NCBI GenBank assembly: GCA_030653175.1
Contig: JAURZV010000106.1
Span: 1-64,000, forward strand
DNA: 64,000 bases
Direction of reading: 5' to 3'
DNA from: Methylobacter sp.
GTDB taxonomy: Bacteria > Pseudomonadota > Gammaproteobacteria > Methylococcales > Methylomonadaceae
In this document: positions 34,999 to 43,631 of the stretch, in pieces
Numbering within the stretch: position 1 is the stretch's first letter
Layout of the letters: every line of letters begins with the position of its first letter
Position numbers and translations under genes: made by a program
Notes under the pieces: model-generated
Told to the model about the DNA's origin: nothing
The model's input: only the letters and a program-made list of their open reading frames with translations
The model's database searches: none

Positions 34999-37281
34999 AT
35001 GGATGTAATCCAACGTATTGCCGAAGAATTAGCCGTTAACGTCAAACAAGTCAGCGCCGCTGTCAACTTGCTGGATGAGGGCGCAACCGTCCCGTTTATT
35101 TCCCGCTACCGGAAGGAAGCGACCGGCGGTCTGGACGATACCCAATTACGGCTGCTTGAGGAACGATTGGGCTATTTGCGCGAACTTAACGCGCGACGCA
35201 AAACCATCCTGGACAGCATCAGTTCACAAGACAAGCTGACGCCGGAACTGGAAAAAGCCATCAATGATGCCGACACCAAAACGTTGCTCGAAGATTTGTA
35301 TTTACCCTATAAACCCAAGCGCCGTACTAAAGCGCAGATTGCCCGCGAAGCAGGGCTTGAACCGCTCGCCGATACCTTATTGGCTGACCGCAGCCTGATT
35401 CCCGATCAAGTCGCTGCCGCATATATTGATGCGGAAAAAGGCGTACCGGATGTTGCCGCTGCTCTGGACGGCGCACGGCAAATCATCATGGAACGCATTT
35501 CCGAAGACGCCGAGCTGTTGGCCGAATTGCGCGAACGCATCTGGCAAAAAGGCATTGTTCACGCCACCGTTGTGACCGGCAAAGAACAGGAAGCGGCAAA
35601 GTTTAAGGATTATTTCGATTACGAGGAAGCTATCAACAAAATCCCTTCGCACCGGGCTTTGGCGTTGTTTCGCGGGCGCAATGAGGATATGTTGAATCTA
35701 ACGCTTAAACCCGGCGCTGACGATAAAGCGGAACACGACCTTTGCGCCCAGTTTGTCGCCCGTCGTCTGAATATTACCGATACCTCAAAACCGGCCGATG
35801 CCTGGCTGGCGGAAACCGCGCGTTTCGCCTGGAAAATCAAGCTGTACACCCGCATCGACCTGGACTTGAAACTCAGGCTGCGCGAAGCCGCCGAACTGGA
35901 AGCCATCCGGGTTTTCGCCAGCAATTTAAGAGACTTGCTGCTGGCCGCACCTGCCGGGCCAAAAGCCACGATGGGCCTGGATCCCGGCATCCGCACCGGC
36001 GTTAAAGTTGCCATCGTCGATCCGACCGGAAAAGTGCTGGGCACGGACACCATATACCCTCATCCGCCACGCAAGGACTGGGATGGATCGATAGACACGC
36101 TTGCCAAGCTGATCCAAAAGCACAAGGTTGATTTGGTCAGCATAGGCAACGGCACGGGTTCCAGGGAAACCGACCAACTGGTGGCCGATGTGATGAAGCG
36201 GCACAGCGAATTGAAGTTTACCAAGATCACCGTGTCGGAAGCGGGTGCGTCGGTGTATTCGGCATCTGAATTGGCCGCCAAGGAATTTCCCGAGCTGGAC
36301 GTGTCCTTGCGCGGCGCGGTTTCGATCGCCAGACGCTTGCAGGATCCGTTGGCGGAACTGGTCAAAATCGACCCCAAATCGATCGGCGTGGGCCAGTACC
36401 AGCACGACATCAATCAGGCTCAGTTAGCCAAGGGACTGGATACCGTGGTCGAGGATTGCGTCAACGCGGTCGGCGTTGATGTGAACACCGCATCGGTATC
36501 GCTGCTTAAACAAGTATCGGGCCTGTCCGCAAGCATCAGCGAAAACATCGTGGCTTTCCGTAATGAAAACGGCCCGTTTGCCAATCGCAAGCAATTAAAA
36601 AAAGTGCCGAGGTTGGGCGACAAGGCTTACGAACAGGCCGCCGGATTCCTGCGCATCATGAACGGCGACAATCCGCTGGATGCGTCTTCTGTTCATCCCG
36701 AAGCCTATCCCGTTGTTGAAGCCATCATAGACAGCACCGGAAAATCCATCCGCGACCTGATCGGCCAGAGCCAGTTTTTACGGGGCTTGAATCCTGCCAA
36801 TTACACTAATGAGCATTTTGGTTTGCCGACGGTGACCGACATCTTGCAGGAACTGGAAAAACCCGGCCGCGATCCGAGACCGGAATTCAAAAGCGTCGAG
36901 TTCAAGGCAGGCATCGAGAAAATCACTGACCTTGAAGTCGGCATGAGGCTGGACGGCGTGGTCACCAACGTCGCCAATTTCGGCGCATTTGTTGACATCG
37001 GCGTACATCAGGACGGACTGGTTCATATCTCTCATTTATCGGATACCTTTGTCAAAGATCCCAGGGATGCCGTTAAAACCGGCGATATGGTCAAAGTGAA
37101 AGTGTTGGAGGTCGATGTCGAACGTAAACGTATTTCGTTATCCATGAAAACAAATCCTGAAGCGAGTGAAGCCAGACCCGAACGAAACAATCAAAAGCAG
37201 GAGGTGCATAAGCCTAAACAACAGGCTCCAGTGCAAGGCTCAATGGCTAACGCTTTTGCCAAGGCGCGGATAAGTAAATAA
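34999..37281 (+). CDS. tex: Tex family transcription accessory / RNA-binding protein
   Basis: A 760-residue Tex protein. It has an N-terminal helical region ([20 protein letters not shown]), then the YqgF/RuvC-like domain starting [20 protein letters not shown]. Helix-hairpin-helix motifs follow ([40 protein letters not shown]), and a C-terminal S1 domain ([20 protein letters not shown], then [14 protein letters not shown]). I chose ATG 34999 ([11 protein letters not shown]), the usual family start; an upstream frame from 34948 adds 17 unlike residues. Tex binds nucleic acid and affects transcription; it is single-copy. Confidence 0.93.
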   Translation: MDVIQRIAEELAVNVKQVSAAVNLLDEGATVPFISRYRKEATGGLDDTQLRLLEERLGYLRELNARRKTILDSISSQDKLTPELEKAINDADTKTLLEDLYLPYKPKRRTKAQIAREAGLEPLADTLLADRSLIPDQVAAAYIDAEKGVPDVAAALDGARQIIMERISEDAELLAELRERIWQKGIVHATVVTGKEQEAAKFKDYFDYEEAINKIPSHRALALFRGRNEDMLNLTLKPGADDKAEHDLCAQFVARRLNITDTSKPADAWLAETARFAWKIKLYTRIDLDLKLRLREAAELEAIRVFASNLRDLLLAAPAGPKATMGLDPGIRTGVKVAIVDPTGKVLGTDTIYPHPPRKDWDGSIDTLAKLIQKHKVDLVSIGNGTGSRETDQLVADVMKRHSELKFTKITVSEAGASVYSASELAAKEFPELDVSLRGAVSIARRLQDPLAELVKIDPKSIGVGQYQHDINQAQLAKGLDTVVEDCVNAVGVDVNTASVSLLKQVSGLSASISENIVAFRNENGPFANRKQLKKVPRLGDKAYEQAAGFLRIMNGDNPLDASSVHPEAYPVVEAIIDSTGKSIRDLIGQSQFLRGLNPANYTNEHFGLPTVTDILQELEKPGRDPRPEFKSVEFKAGIEKITDLEVGMRLDGVVTNVANFGAFVDIGVHQDGLVHISHLSDTFVKDPRDAVKTGDMVKVKVLEVDVERKRISLSMKTNPEASEARPERNNQKQEVHKPKQQAPVQGSMANAFAKARISK

Positions 37282-37332
37282 TAATAGCTCTGCTATACTG
37301 GTTTTATAATTAATACACCAGCAGGATTTGAT

Positions 37333-37953
37333 ATGCGTAAATTCAGTCGTTTTTTTGGTTTTTTTCTTTTCAGCAGTCTGTTGATTGCCTATGCACCCAT
37401 GACTCAGGCTGAAATGCAGCAACAGGGTTATGGCAATACGACCTATACACCCTCTACTCAAGTGGGTGAATACCAACACCGGAGCTTTGGCACCAGCTAT
37501 GGCAGCAAGGTTGGCAACAAGGCGCTGAATGCTTTTGCCAATCTGACGACCAGTGTTTTAGAAATCCCCAAAAATATCATTAACACCACCAATAAAAGCA
37601 ACGTTTTTTATGGCATTGTCGGGGGAGTGTTTAAAGGTATGGTTAACATGGGTGGGCGCATAGGGGTGGGAATTGCCGATTTGGTTACCATACCGCTTCC
37701 TACCAAGCCTATCGCTCAGCCTTTGTATATTTGGGATAATTTTGATGTAGACACCACTTACGGGCCGGTATTTCGGTTAGACCAAACCCAGGAAGAAGAG
37801 CCCCCGGTCGTTCAAATGCCTAGCCCGGAACCTGTCGTTGCCGCGCCTGCTGTAGTAGCGCCCAAGCCAGAGGCGATTGATAATTCAAAGCAGTACAGCC
37901 AGGAAACCAACCAGAAATTGGATGCAATATTCAAAAAAGAAATGAAGAAATAA
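37333..37953 (+). CDS. Exported TIGR04073-type protein
   Basis: A 206-residue protein with a signal peptide (RFFGFFLFSSLLIAYAPMTQA). The central domain matches the TIGR04073 (exosortase-system-associated) pattern: KVGNKALNAFANLTTSVLEI, PKNI, a glycine-rich VGGVFKGMVNMGGRIGVGIA and DLVTIPLPTKPIAQPLY. A Pro/Ala/Val-rich linker and a charged C-terminus follow. The function is unknown. It has its own position after tex and ends at a strong terminator. Confidence 0.7.
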   Translation: MRKFSRFFGFFLFSSLLIAYAPMTQAEMQQQGYGNTTYTPSTQVGEYQHRSFGTSYGSKVGNKALNAFANLTTSVLEIPKNIINTTNKSNVFYGIVGGVFKGMVNMGGRIGVGIADLVTIPLPTKPIAQPLYIWDNFDVDTTYGPVFRLDQTQEEEPPVVQMPSPEPVVAAPAVVAPKPEAIDNSKQYSQETNQKLDAIFKKEMKK

Positions 37954-37972
37954 CGCGCTGCTGTTTAAAGCG

Positions 37973-38007
37973 AAAAAGCCCGGAGGTGGAACCTGCCGGG
38001 CTTTTTT
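37973..38007. terminator. Strong bidirectional terminator
   Basis: AAAAAGCCCGG and CCGGGCTTTTTT form an 11-bp stem around a 12-base loop, with an A-run on one side and a T-run on the other. It lies 20 bases after the TIGR04073-type gene. Confidence 0.85.
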
Positions 38008-38069
38008 ATGTGCTGTTATTTTTGAATTGCGCGAATGGGGATAAATACTCCAATCCGGAAATTTTAAGT

Positions 38070-38291
38070 CTACAGGCTAAATTGTAAAACTTTAGACTTG
38101 ATCTGGCGGCTCCCCAGTTTCTTATCGGGATGAACTTCCTCGTATAAGGTAATGGTGCGCCCACCCACAGGAAGAGAAGCACGCAAAAGCTGCTGGCTTT
38201 GATCGTCAGTCAGCGGCGACCAGTCTATAATGATCAGAGGCAATGGAAGAGCTTTCAATAAAAATCCGGTTATGGCTCCGTATAACACCAA
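38070..38291 (-). pseudogene. IS4-family transposase fragment
   Basis: The frame includes LPLIIIDWSPLTDDQSQQLL and RASLPVGGRTITLYEEVHPD. This is the stretch around the first active-site Asp of IS4-type (DDE) transposases. Both ends of the gene are missing, and the frame ends after KSKVLQFSL. It is cut off by the IS91-type unit that starts at 38320. Confidence 0.65.
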
Positions 38292-38319
38292 GCGGTCAGA
38301 TTTGAGGTGAGAACGTCAA

Positions 38320-39411
38320 ATGATGCTGCTCTCATCGATCATCCAAACTTTTGAAGCCGATTTTCTGGCGACTTATCAGAACGCGCTGTTGCCCAGCCAG
38401 CGCAAAGCGTTGTCCGCCTTGAAACAGTGTCGCACCACGCAAAGCCCGGTGCTGTTGGCGCAATGCGACGGCTGTGAAAAACAAATCTTCATCCCGCATT
38501 CCTGCGGTCATCGCAACTGTCCCCATTGTCAACACTACGAAAGCCGGCAATGGCTGGAACGGCAATTCAAAAAACAGGTGCCTGCCGAGTATTTTTTGTT
38601 GACCTTCACTTTACCCGAAGAACTGCGTCCGCTGGCTTGGCAACAGCAGCGCACACTTTATGGTTTGATGATCCGTTGTAGCTGGAAGACCCTCAAAACC
38701 TTCGCGCAGAACGATCCGCAATTACAAGGCAAGACCGGCGCGATCACGGTGTTGCACACCCATTCGCGCCGATTGGATTATCATCCGCATGTGCATGTGG
38801 TGATGCCTGCGGCGGCTATCGATGCTGATGAACGATTGTGGCGAACGAAAACCGGCAAAGCCAACAAATCCTACCTGTTCAACCACAAAGCCTTGGCGAA
38901 AGTGTTCCGCGCTAAACTGCTTACGGGCATTCGGGAAGCAGGTCTTGAGCTTCCGGCCTGCTACCCGAAAACCTGGGTGGTGGATGTCAAGTCCGTCGGT
39001 AGCGGCGACAAAGCGCTGGTCTATCTCGGACGCTATCTTTACAAAGGCGTGATTCAAGAAAAGGATATTATGGCTTGCCGGGATGGCCTGGTAACCTTCC
39101 GCTACCAAGACAGCAAAACTAAACACATGCAAACCCGAACGCTGCCCGGGCCTAAGTTCTTGTGGCTGATTCTGCAACATGTGTTGCCCAAGGGCTTCCG
39201 GCGCACCCGTAACTTCGGTTTTTTGCATTCCAACAGCAAACGAGTGCCGGCACTGCTTCAGGAGCTGCTTCGCTTGAATCCGGTTAAAACCTTGATAGGG
39301 CTAACAAAACGCCCTCAGATCAAGTGTCCTTGTTGCGGCGGCGCTATGCGGATTGTGCAAACGAGAATTCCATCCCCGTTGGTATTCGCACTGCTTGCGC
39401 CATCCGGTTGA
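38320..39411 (+). CDS. IS91-family HUH transposase
   Basis: A 363-residue transposase. It has an N-terminal zinc-binding region (CDGCEKQIF, then CGHRNCPHCQHYESRQW, residues 49-74). The HUH motif lies in YHPHVHVVMP, and the catalytic tyrosine segment is VYLGRYLYKGVI. C-terminal cysteines lie in IKCPCCGGAM. IS91 elements move by rolling-circle replication without target duplication and can carry neighbouring DNA. GAGGTGAGAACGTCA before ATG gives a good ribosome site. The frame is full length, so the transposase may still work. Element ends were not defined. Confidence 0.9.
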   Translation: MMLLSSIIQTFEADFLATYQNALLPSQRKALSALKQCRTTQSPVLLAQCDGCEKQIFIPHSCGHRNCPHCQHYESRQWLERQFKKQVPAEYFLLTFTLPEELRPLAWQQQRTLYGLMIRCSWKTLKTFAQNDPQLQGKTGAITVLHTHSRRLDYHPHVHVVMPAAAIDADERLWRTKTGKANKSYLFNHKALAKVFRAKLLTGIREAGLELPACYPKTWVVDVKSVGSGDKALVYLGRYLYKGVIQEKDIMACRDGLVTFRYQDSKTKHMQTRTLPGPKFLWLILQHVLPKGFRRTRNFGFLHSNSKRVPALLQELLRLNPVKTLIGLTKRPQIKCPCCGGAMRIVQTRIPSPLVFALLAPSG

Positions 39412-39675
39412 CAGAAAGAGGGCCTATCCGATTATGTAAACATATCTGTCAATCCGGGAAAACCTTAAATCGGCAATATTTAAGCCGATAACCGCGCTTG
39501 CCTGAAAAACGACTGTCATTCACCTTAAAGCATCACTACCCGCTAAAGGCGTTACCCAAACAACGCTTTCGGCTGGTTCATGCCAACTGCGGCTTTAAAT
39601 CCCTAGTCGCAGCCAGTAAAATCTGAAAAGATATTTTCTTATAATAATAGTCTGCATACGACTATCACCGGGCTT
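39412..39675. other. Spacer between the IS91 transposase gene and the first attC-like site
   Basis: No gene is seen. It probably contains the IS91 right end. GGCAATATTTAAGCCGATAA lies near 39472. Nothing else is recognisable. Confidence 0.35.
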
Positions 39676-39740
39676 GTCCAACAACCGGTTCAGATTGTGG
39701 CTCGCTATCGCTCACACAATCTAACCTTATTCGTTAGGAC
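39676..39740 (+). other. attC: attC-like recombination site 1 (integron cassette boundary)
   Basis: GTCCAAC (matches RYYYAAC) at 39676-39682 pairs imperfectly with GTTAGGAC at 39733-39740. Inside, GGTTCAGATTGTG pairs with CACAATCTAACC with one unpaired extra C. An unpaired spacer lies on each side, and a small hairpin loop (GGCTCGCTATCGCT) is at the tip. This is the folded layout of an integron attC site: two paired boxes, unpaired central spacer, extrahelical base and short terminal structure. The right box has one extra A compared with GTTRRRY, so this site is somewhat degenerate. Confidence 0.6.
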
Positions 39741-39834
39741 TTGGATTTAAGTATACCAAAAGCATAAAAACAGCCTGGAAAATTCCGCATAATAATTAAT
39801 TCTACGCGCTTCATTTTTGGCGGCTTAAGCTTTA

Positions 39835-41202
39835 TCAAATTTTTGCTTTTGGTACGAAAACACCGTGAAACGTCATGGGGATTGCCTGATTAAACCAAAC
39901 CTTTGCTACCGGCCCCGCGTCGAGGCGTTCTGAATCCAGTACCGCCAAGTAACTGCGTTTTGCCTCAGGGTCTTGCAATAATTGCAACAGCCAACCTTCT
40001 GGCGCATCTCCGTGCTCCGGCACAAAAACAGGCTCTGAACCCAAATGCCCCTCTGGGGAATGCCAATACTGCGTTTGCCTTGTTTGGGTGTCAAAACGTC
40101 CAACTCCCGCCCCCTCTGTACCATCGGCTTTCGTGTAGGTTTGCAGCCAGATCGTGCGATGTTCCGCACCGACATAGCGAGGATGCACGGATGGAAATTC
40201 GCAAGGGAATGGTCGCAGCGGCTCACCGGAAAAGCCTCCTTGTTTAGGCGATAGGCGAAACCGCCACAACGCAGGTTCTCCACTCACGTTGGCGTTCAAG
40301 TCAACTGGCGAGGCAAACACGCTAAAATCATCGTGCCGAATCGCATCCACCATAATATCCTCCCCGTCCTCAAACGCATTGACAAAATGCCAGACCCAAA
40401 ACGCATCCACCTCAAATTTCATGGGATGGGCAGGATCTGCCAGCGGCACGATCACAATCATCGTGCCAGCGCGATTATCCCAACGAAAATATTTGGTAAA
40501 GTCCTTCAGCCCCAACATGGCACGCCATGCCACCAGTTTTGCCGGGCCGATAAAAAAGATGAGATGGCGGTCTGTGGCAATAAAATCGTGAACCATGCTG
40601 ATCCATGGGGCTTCAAAACTTCCCAGCCAACGGGCAGAACCTGTGTCGGGCAGTGCGTACAAGTCGATATGCTTACCCCGCAATCCAAAATTGAAGGTGG
40701 TCTTGAGTGCCTCGACGCGGTGCGGATGCGCCGAAAACGCCCCCTGAATCACTCCTAAATCCGTGGCGTTTTTGGTATCTAAATTCAACACATCCATTTC
40801 CACAGGCTTGCCCGATTCCACCAACGCAAAGCACCGCCCCTGCCATGCCAAAACGTTGGTGTTTCCCGTATTTTTGAAGGTTTGGGTCAGCCCATTGTGC
40901 AACCGCGCAAACGGTGATGCCGTAGAGCCATAAAGCGATTTCCCCAGTTTTTCTTCCAGCCGGTATTCTTCAGCTTCAACGATACGGCAAGCCCCTTGCA
41001 CTCCATCGCCGATGCGTACCGCCGTAATCGCACCATCGGCTTCAAACGGGTGCGCCACCGTGCGCCCAAACCGTTCCAACAAACCGGGGCCTGCCCGAAA
41101 CAACGTTCCCCGCAGGGTGGTTGGCAACGTTCCATCAACGGTCAGGGTTTCAAAAGCATGGGTGCGGGTGACGCTATGGTTAAGGCTGGCTGGCTTGGTC
41201 AT
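39835..41202 (-). CDS. Carotenoid cleavage oxygenase family protein
   Basis: A 455-residue RPE65-type non-heme iron dioxygenase. Four iron-binding histidines fit the family positions: SAHPHRVEAL (His159), SMVHDFIAT (His205), FWVWHFVNAFEDG (His272) and MTFHGVFVP (near the C-terminus). LRGTLFRAGPGLLERFG at the start and HPFEADGAI are also family features. Such enzymes cut carotenoids, stilbenes or lignin-derived phenols; the substrate cannot be read from sequence. The gene lies in reverse inside the cassette, divergent from marR, which probably controls it. CAGGAGATCATC precedes its ATG on the minus strand. Confidence 0.9.
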   Translation of the reverse strand: MTKPASLNHSVTRTHAFETLTVDGTLPTTLRGTLFRAGPGLLERFGRTVAHPFEADGAITAVRIGDGVQGACRIVEAEEYRLEEKLGKSLYGSTASPFARLHNGLTQTFKNTGNTNVLAWQGRCFALVESGKPVEMDVLNLDTKNATDLGVIQGAFSAHPHRVEALKTTFNFGLRGKHIDLYALPDTGSARWLGSFEAPWISMVHDFIATDRHLIFFIGPAKLVAWRAMLGLKDFTKYFRWDNRAGTMIVIVPLADPAHPMKFEVDAFWVWHFVNAFEDGEDIMVDAIRHDDFSVFASPVDLNANVSGEPALWRFRLSPKQGGFSGEPLRPFPCEFPSVHPRYVGAEHRTIWLQTYTKADGTEGAGVGRFDTQTRQTQYWHSPEGHLGSEPVFVPEHGDAPEGWLLQLLQDPEAKRSYLAVLDSERLDAGPVAKVWFNQAIPMTFHGVFVPKAKI

Positions 41203-41228
41203 GATGATCTCCTGAGGACAGGCTCATT

Positions 41229-41278
41229 TAGTTGATAGAGTCTACTATCTTAAATGATGTTGTTGACGCTATCAACTA
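41229..41278. promoter_or_regulatory. Inverted repeats between the divergent oxygenase and marR genes
   Basis: TAGTTGATAG (41229-41238) is repeated as its exact reverse complement CTATCAACTA (41269-41278). A shorter palindrome GATAGAGTCTACTATC lies at 41234-41249. This is the only divergent control region in the cassette and is the likely MarR operator. Confidence 0.6.
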
Positions 41279-41351
41279 CTTTGTCCATAATGAAAGCTTA
41301 CTAAAAAGCAACTTCATTGACACGCCATCACGTTACACGGAAAGCCCAATC

Positions 41352-41786
41352 ATGCCCCAGTCACCGACATCCCAACTTCATGAACATCTGTTCAGGCTTA
41401 TTTTTTTAATTCGCGGGCGAATGCTGGATGTGGTTCAAGAAGCAGAGGCAAATTTATCGCCTATGCAGATTCTGGTGCTTAGAATCTTGGTGGAGGAAGG
41501 CGAAATATCTCAAAATAATCTGGTCAAAAAAATGGCTCGTGACAAAGCCCAAGTTACCCGCTTGGTCAACACGCTAGCCGAACTAAAGCTGCTGACAAAA
41601 GAACAGGATGTGCTTGATAAACGAAGCTTTATACTCAAACCCAGCGCGGAAGTCCGTCAAATTGTGAACTGTTTCATGGCGAAAGAGCAGCAATTGGTGG
41701 CGGAAATGGTTAATGGAATAGCGTCTGAGGATGTTGAAAAATTGGAGGCATTGCTGAAAGTGATGCAAGATAATCTTACGCAATGA
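41352..41786 (+). CDS. MarR family transcriptional regulator
   Basis: A 144-residue MarR-type winged-helix protein: helical dimerisation ends, core NLSPMQILVLRILVEEGEIS, recognition region ARDKAQVTRLVNTLAELKLL and wing EQDVLDKRSFILKPS. I chose ATG 41352, preceded by GGAAAG, rather than an upstream frame opening at 41232, because it gives normal MarR length. It is divergent from the oxygenase gene and separated by inverted repeats. Its stop codon is 12 bases from the attC-like site, so it is the cassette's leading-orientation gene. Confidence 0.88.
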   Translation: MPQSPTSQLHEHLFRLIFLIRGRMLDVVQEAEANLSPMQILVLRILVEEGEISQNNLVKKMARDKAQVTRLVNTLAELKLLTKEQDVLDKRSFILKPSAEVRQIVNCFMAKEQQLVAEMVNGIASEDVEKLEALLKVMQDNLTQ

Positions 41787-41798
41787 ACCTCAGAGAAA

Positions 41799-41887
41799 GC
41801 CCAACGTAAAGCTAACCGGGCGCGGCACGGAAAGCTAAAAAATAAAACCGCATTATAACCGCGCTCCGGTTGAGCGTTTTGTTGGAC
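41799..41887 (+). other. attC: attC-like recombination site 2 (integron cassette boundary)
   Basis: GCCCAAC (41799-41805, fits RYYYAAC) and GTTGGAC (41881-41887, fits GTTRRRY) form the outer boxes. Between them GCTAACCGGGCGCGG on the left pairs with CCGCGCTCCGGTTGAGC on the right. The pairing is perfect apart from two extra unpaired bases on the right arm. Unpaired spacers separate the boxes, and about 33 bases form the tip. Length (89 bp), box consensus and extrahelical bases are all diagnostic of attC sites. Confidence 0.75.
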
Positions 41888-41997
41888 GAAGCCGCTAACG
41901 CGGAGAAACGCTCATCCACGGATTAATCTATTAAAATGTAACCTCAAGCCCTCACCACGAGGGGATCATTCACCACAAATTATGAGGTTACAAAACA

Positions 41998-42930
41998 ATG
42001 ACATCATCCGAAGCAGATTTCAAGCAGCATTATCAAACCCATCTTAAACACCTTAAACTCAAAGGACTTCAGCCTAAGACGATAGAGGCCTATTCCCGTG
42101 CCATGCGGCGCATCGGCGTGTATTTCGATGATCAAGTTAACGATCTGTCCGAATCCCAGTTGACCGATTATTTCAGCGATTTGCTGGAATCCCATTCCTG
42201 GAGTAGCGTCAAACTCGATCTGTACGGTCTTAAATTCTTCTATACCTACGTTTTGAATAAACCCTGGCCGGTGCTTAAGTTGATCAAACCGCCAAGGACA
42301 CAGCGCTTGCCGGATATCGTCACCGCCCCGGAAGCTCGGCGGCTGTTCACGATGACCCATACCCTCAGTTACCGAATGTTCTTTTTTACGCTTTATAGCT
42401 TGGGTCTGCGCCTCGGCGAAGGCTTGCGCCTGACGATGGCCGATATTGCCTACATGGATGTAGTAGGCAAGGGGCGTGAGCTGGGAGCGGAAGCTTTGAT
42501 GCCAAGCGGCTGCGGGTGCATATTCGCGATGCCAAGGGCAATAAAGATCGCTTAGTGCCGTTGCCGGCGGCGACTTTGGATTGCCTGCGCCGCTTATGGC
42601 AGGTGCATCGCAATCCGGTGCTGCTGTTTCCCAATCGCCAGGGCGGCCTCAAGTCGGCACATTTGTCTACTACGCCGCTAGATCGGGGCGGTGTACAAGC
42701 GACGCTACGTCAAGTAGCCCAAGACTGCGGCATAAAAAAAGATTACGCCGCACAGTCTGCGCCATAGTTATGCTACCCATCTAATCGAAGCGGGCGTTGA
42801 CCTGCTCGAAGTCCAGAAAATCCTCGGCCATCATAGTATTCTGACCACCGCCCGTTATACCCATCTGACTGACACTACGAACCATCAGGCAGCTTATGGT
42901 CAACCCCACAAAAAGGATCGCATCGTGTAC
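41998..42930 (+). pseudogene. Tyrosine recombinase (XerC/D-like) broken by a 50-bp repeat and a second frameshift
   Basis: The gene starts MTSSEADFKQHYQTHLKHLK with a normal SAM-like core-binding domain and the first part of the catalytic domain (LYSLGLRLGEGLRLTMADI, with the first Arg). A 50-bp insertion at 42448-42497 shifts the frame. Coding resumes as DAKRLRVHIRDAKGNKDRLV (frame starting near 42498). Then a run of A at about 42734-42740 causes another shift before [20 protein letters not shown] and [13 protein letters not shown] (HxxR, H and the catalytic Tyr region). Removing both faults would restore a full recombinase. Related recombinases often accompany IS91-type transposases. Confidence 0.85.
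42448..42497. repeat. 50-bp repeat inserted in the recombinase gene
   Basis: It starts GCCTACATGGATGTAG and ends GAGCGGAAGCTTT. It separates two halves of a conserved segment (MADI and DAKRL). A near-identical copy lies intergenically at 21734-21780 in reverse. Its length is not a multiple of three, so it shifts the frame. Confidence 0.8.
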
Positions 42931-42939
42931 ATTTTGGAA

Positions 42940-43617
42940 TCACCCGCACTTACTCTCCCCACAATTCAAGCAAGTCATACACCCATCCATCAACACCATC
43001 GCCTTGGTGCTGCATTTATTGCAAAGCACGGCTTTTTCGGGAAACGCCTGTCCCTCCGACTCGCCATACTGGGTTTCAAACTCCCGGCGTTTTTCGTCAA
43101 GAAACTGCTTTTGGTGATCGGTCATTTTTTCCGGCTTGATCATGCCGATGTGTTTTAAATGCGATTCGATCGCGTAACCGATTTCGGCGACCAGCGACGG
43201 CATGAACACGCCGCCTTTTTTGAAGTAGCCGCCGTGCGGGTCGAATACCGCTTTCATCTCCTCGACCAGGAAGCAGGCGTCGCCGCCTTTGCGGAATACC
43301 GCCGAGATTAGCCGGGTCAGCGCCAGCACCCACTGGAAATGCTCCATGTTTTTGGAGTTGATGAAGATTTCGTAAGGCCGACGCTCTTCGTGAGCGGTTC
43401 CGGCGTTCAGGATCATGTCGTTGATGGTGATGTACAGCGCATGCTCCGACTGCGGCGTTTTGATTTTGTAGGTGGAACCGAGCAGCACTTCCGGGCGCGT
43501 GAGGTTTTCGTTCATGCTTTCCAGTGTTGGCTGTACTTCTTCCTGCTTGACCGGTTCGATATCGTCTTTGGTCAGGACTTTGTAGCTGACGATTTTTTTG
43601 GTGATTTTATGTGTCAT
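42940..43617 (-). CDS. TSCPD-domain / C-terminal protein of the split B12-dependent ribonucleotide reductase
   Basis: A 225-residue protein with the TSCPD-type domain found at the C-terminus of many class II reductases ([53 protein letters not shown]). A cysteine-rich tail with CxxC pairs follows ([22 protein letters not shown]), suited to thiol transfer or zinc. I chose ATG 43617 because GAGG lies eight bases before it; a TTG at 43635 lacks this. It follows the large reductase gene with a 14-base gap, so the two probably form one enzyme. Its 3' end nearly meets the broken recombinase gene. Confidence 0.85.
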   Translation of the reverse strand: MTHKITKKIVSYKVLTKDDIEPVKQEEVQPTLESMNENLTRPEVLLGSTYKIKTPQSEHALYITINDMILNAGTAHEERRPYEIFINSKNMEHFQWVLALTRLISAVFRKGGDACFLVEEMKAVFDPHGGYFKKGGVFMPSLVAEIGYAIESHLKHIGMIKPEKMTDHQKQFLDEKRREFETQYGESEGQAFPEKAVLCNKCSTKAMVLMDGCMTCLNCGESKCG

Positions 43618-43631
43618 GTTTGTAGCCTCGA

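Larger units (their letters stand above)
39734..41881 (+). mobile_element. Integron-type gene cassette of about 2.15 kb with carotenoid oxygenase and marR
   Basis: The segment lies between two attC-like sites in the same orientation (39676-39740 and 41799-41887). Expected cut points are after the G of each right-hand box (39733 and 41881). It holds a regulator gene reading toward the downstream attC, whose stop is 12 bases before that site, as in standard cassettes. A second gene on the opposite strand has its own promoter region. No integron integrase (IntI) is in the window, so this is a cassette outside a complete integron (CALIN-like). It lies between an IS91 transposase and a broken recombinase. 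Confidence 0.6.

Noticed and set aside
38320-42930. IS91 transposase and tyrosine recombinase as one composite element
   Set aside because: In known pairs the recombinase precedes the transposase directly. Here the order is reversed and a 2.1-kb cassette with attC-like sites lies between, so they are probably from separate events.
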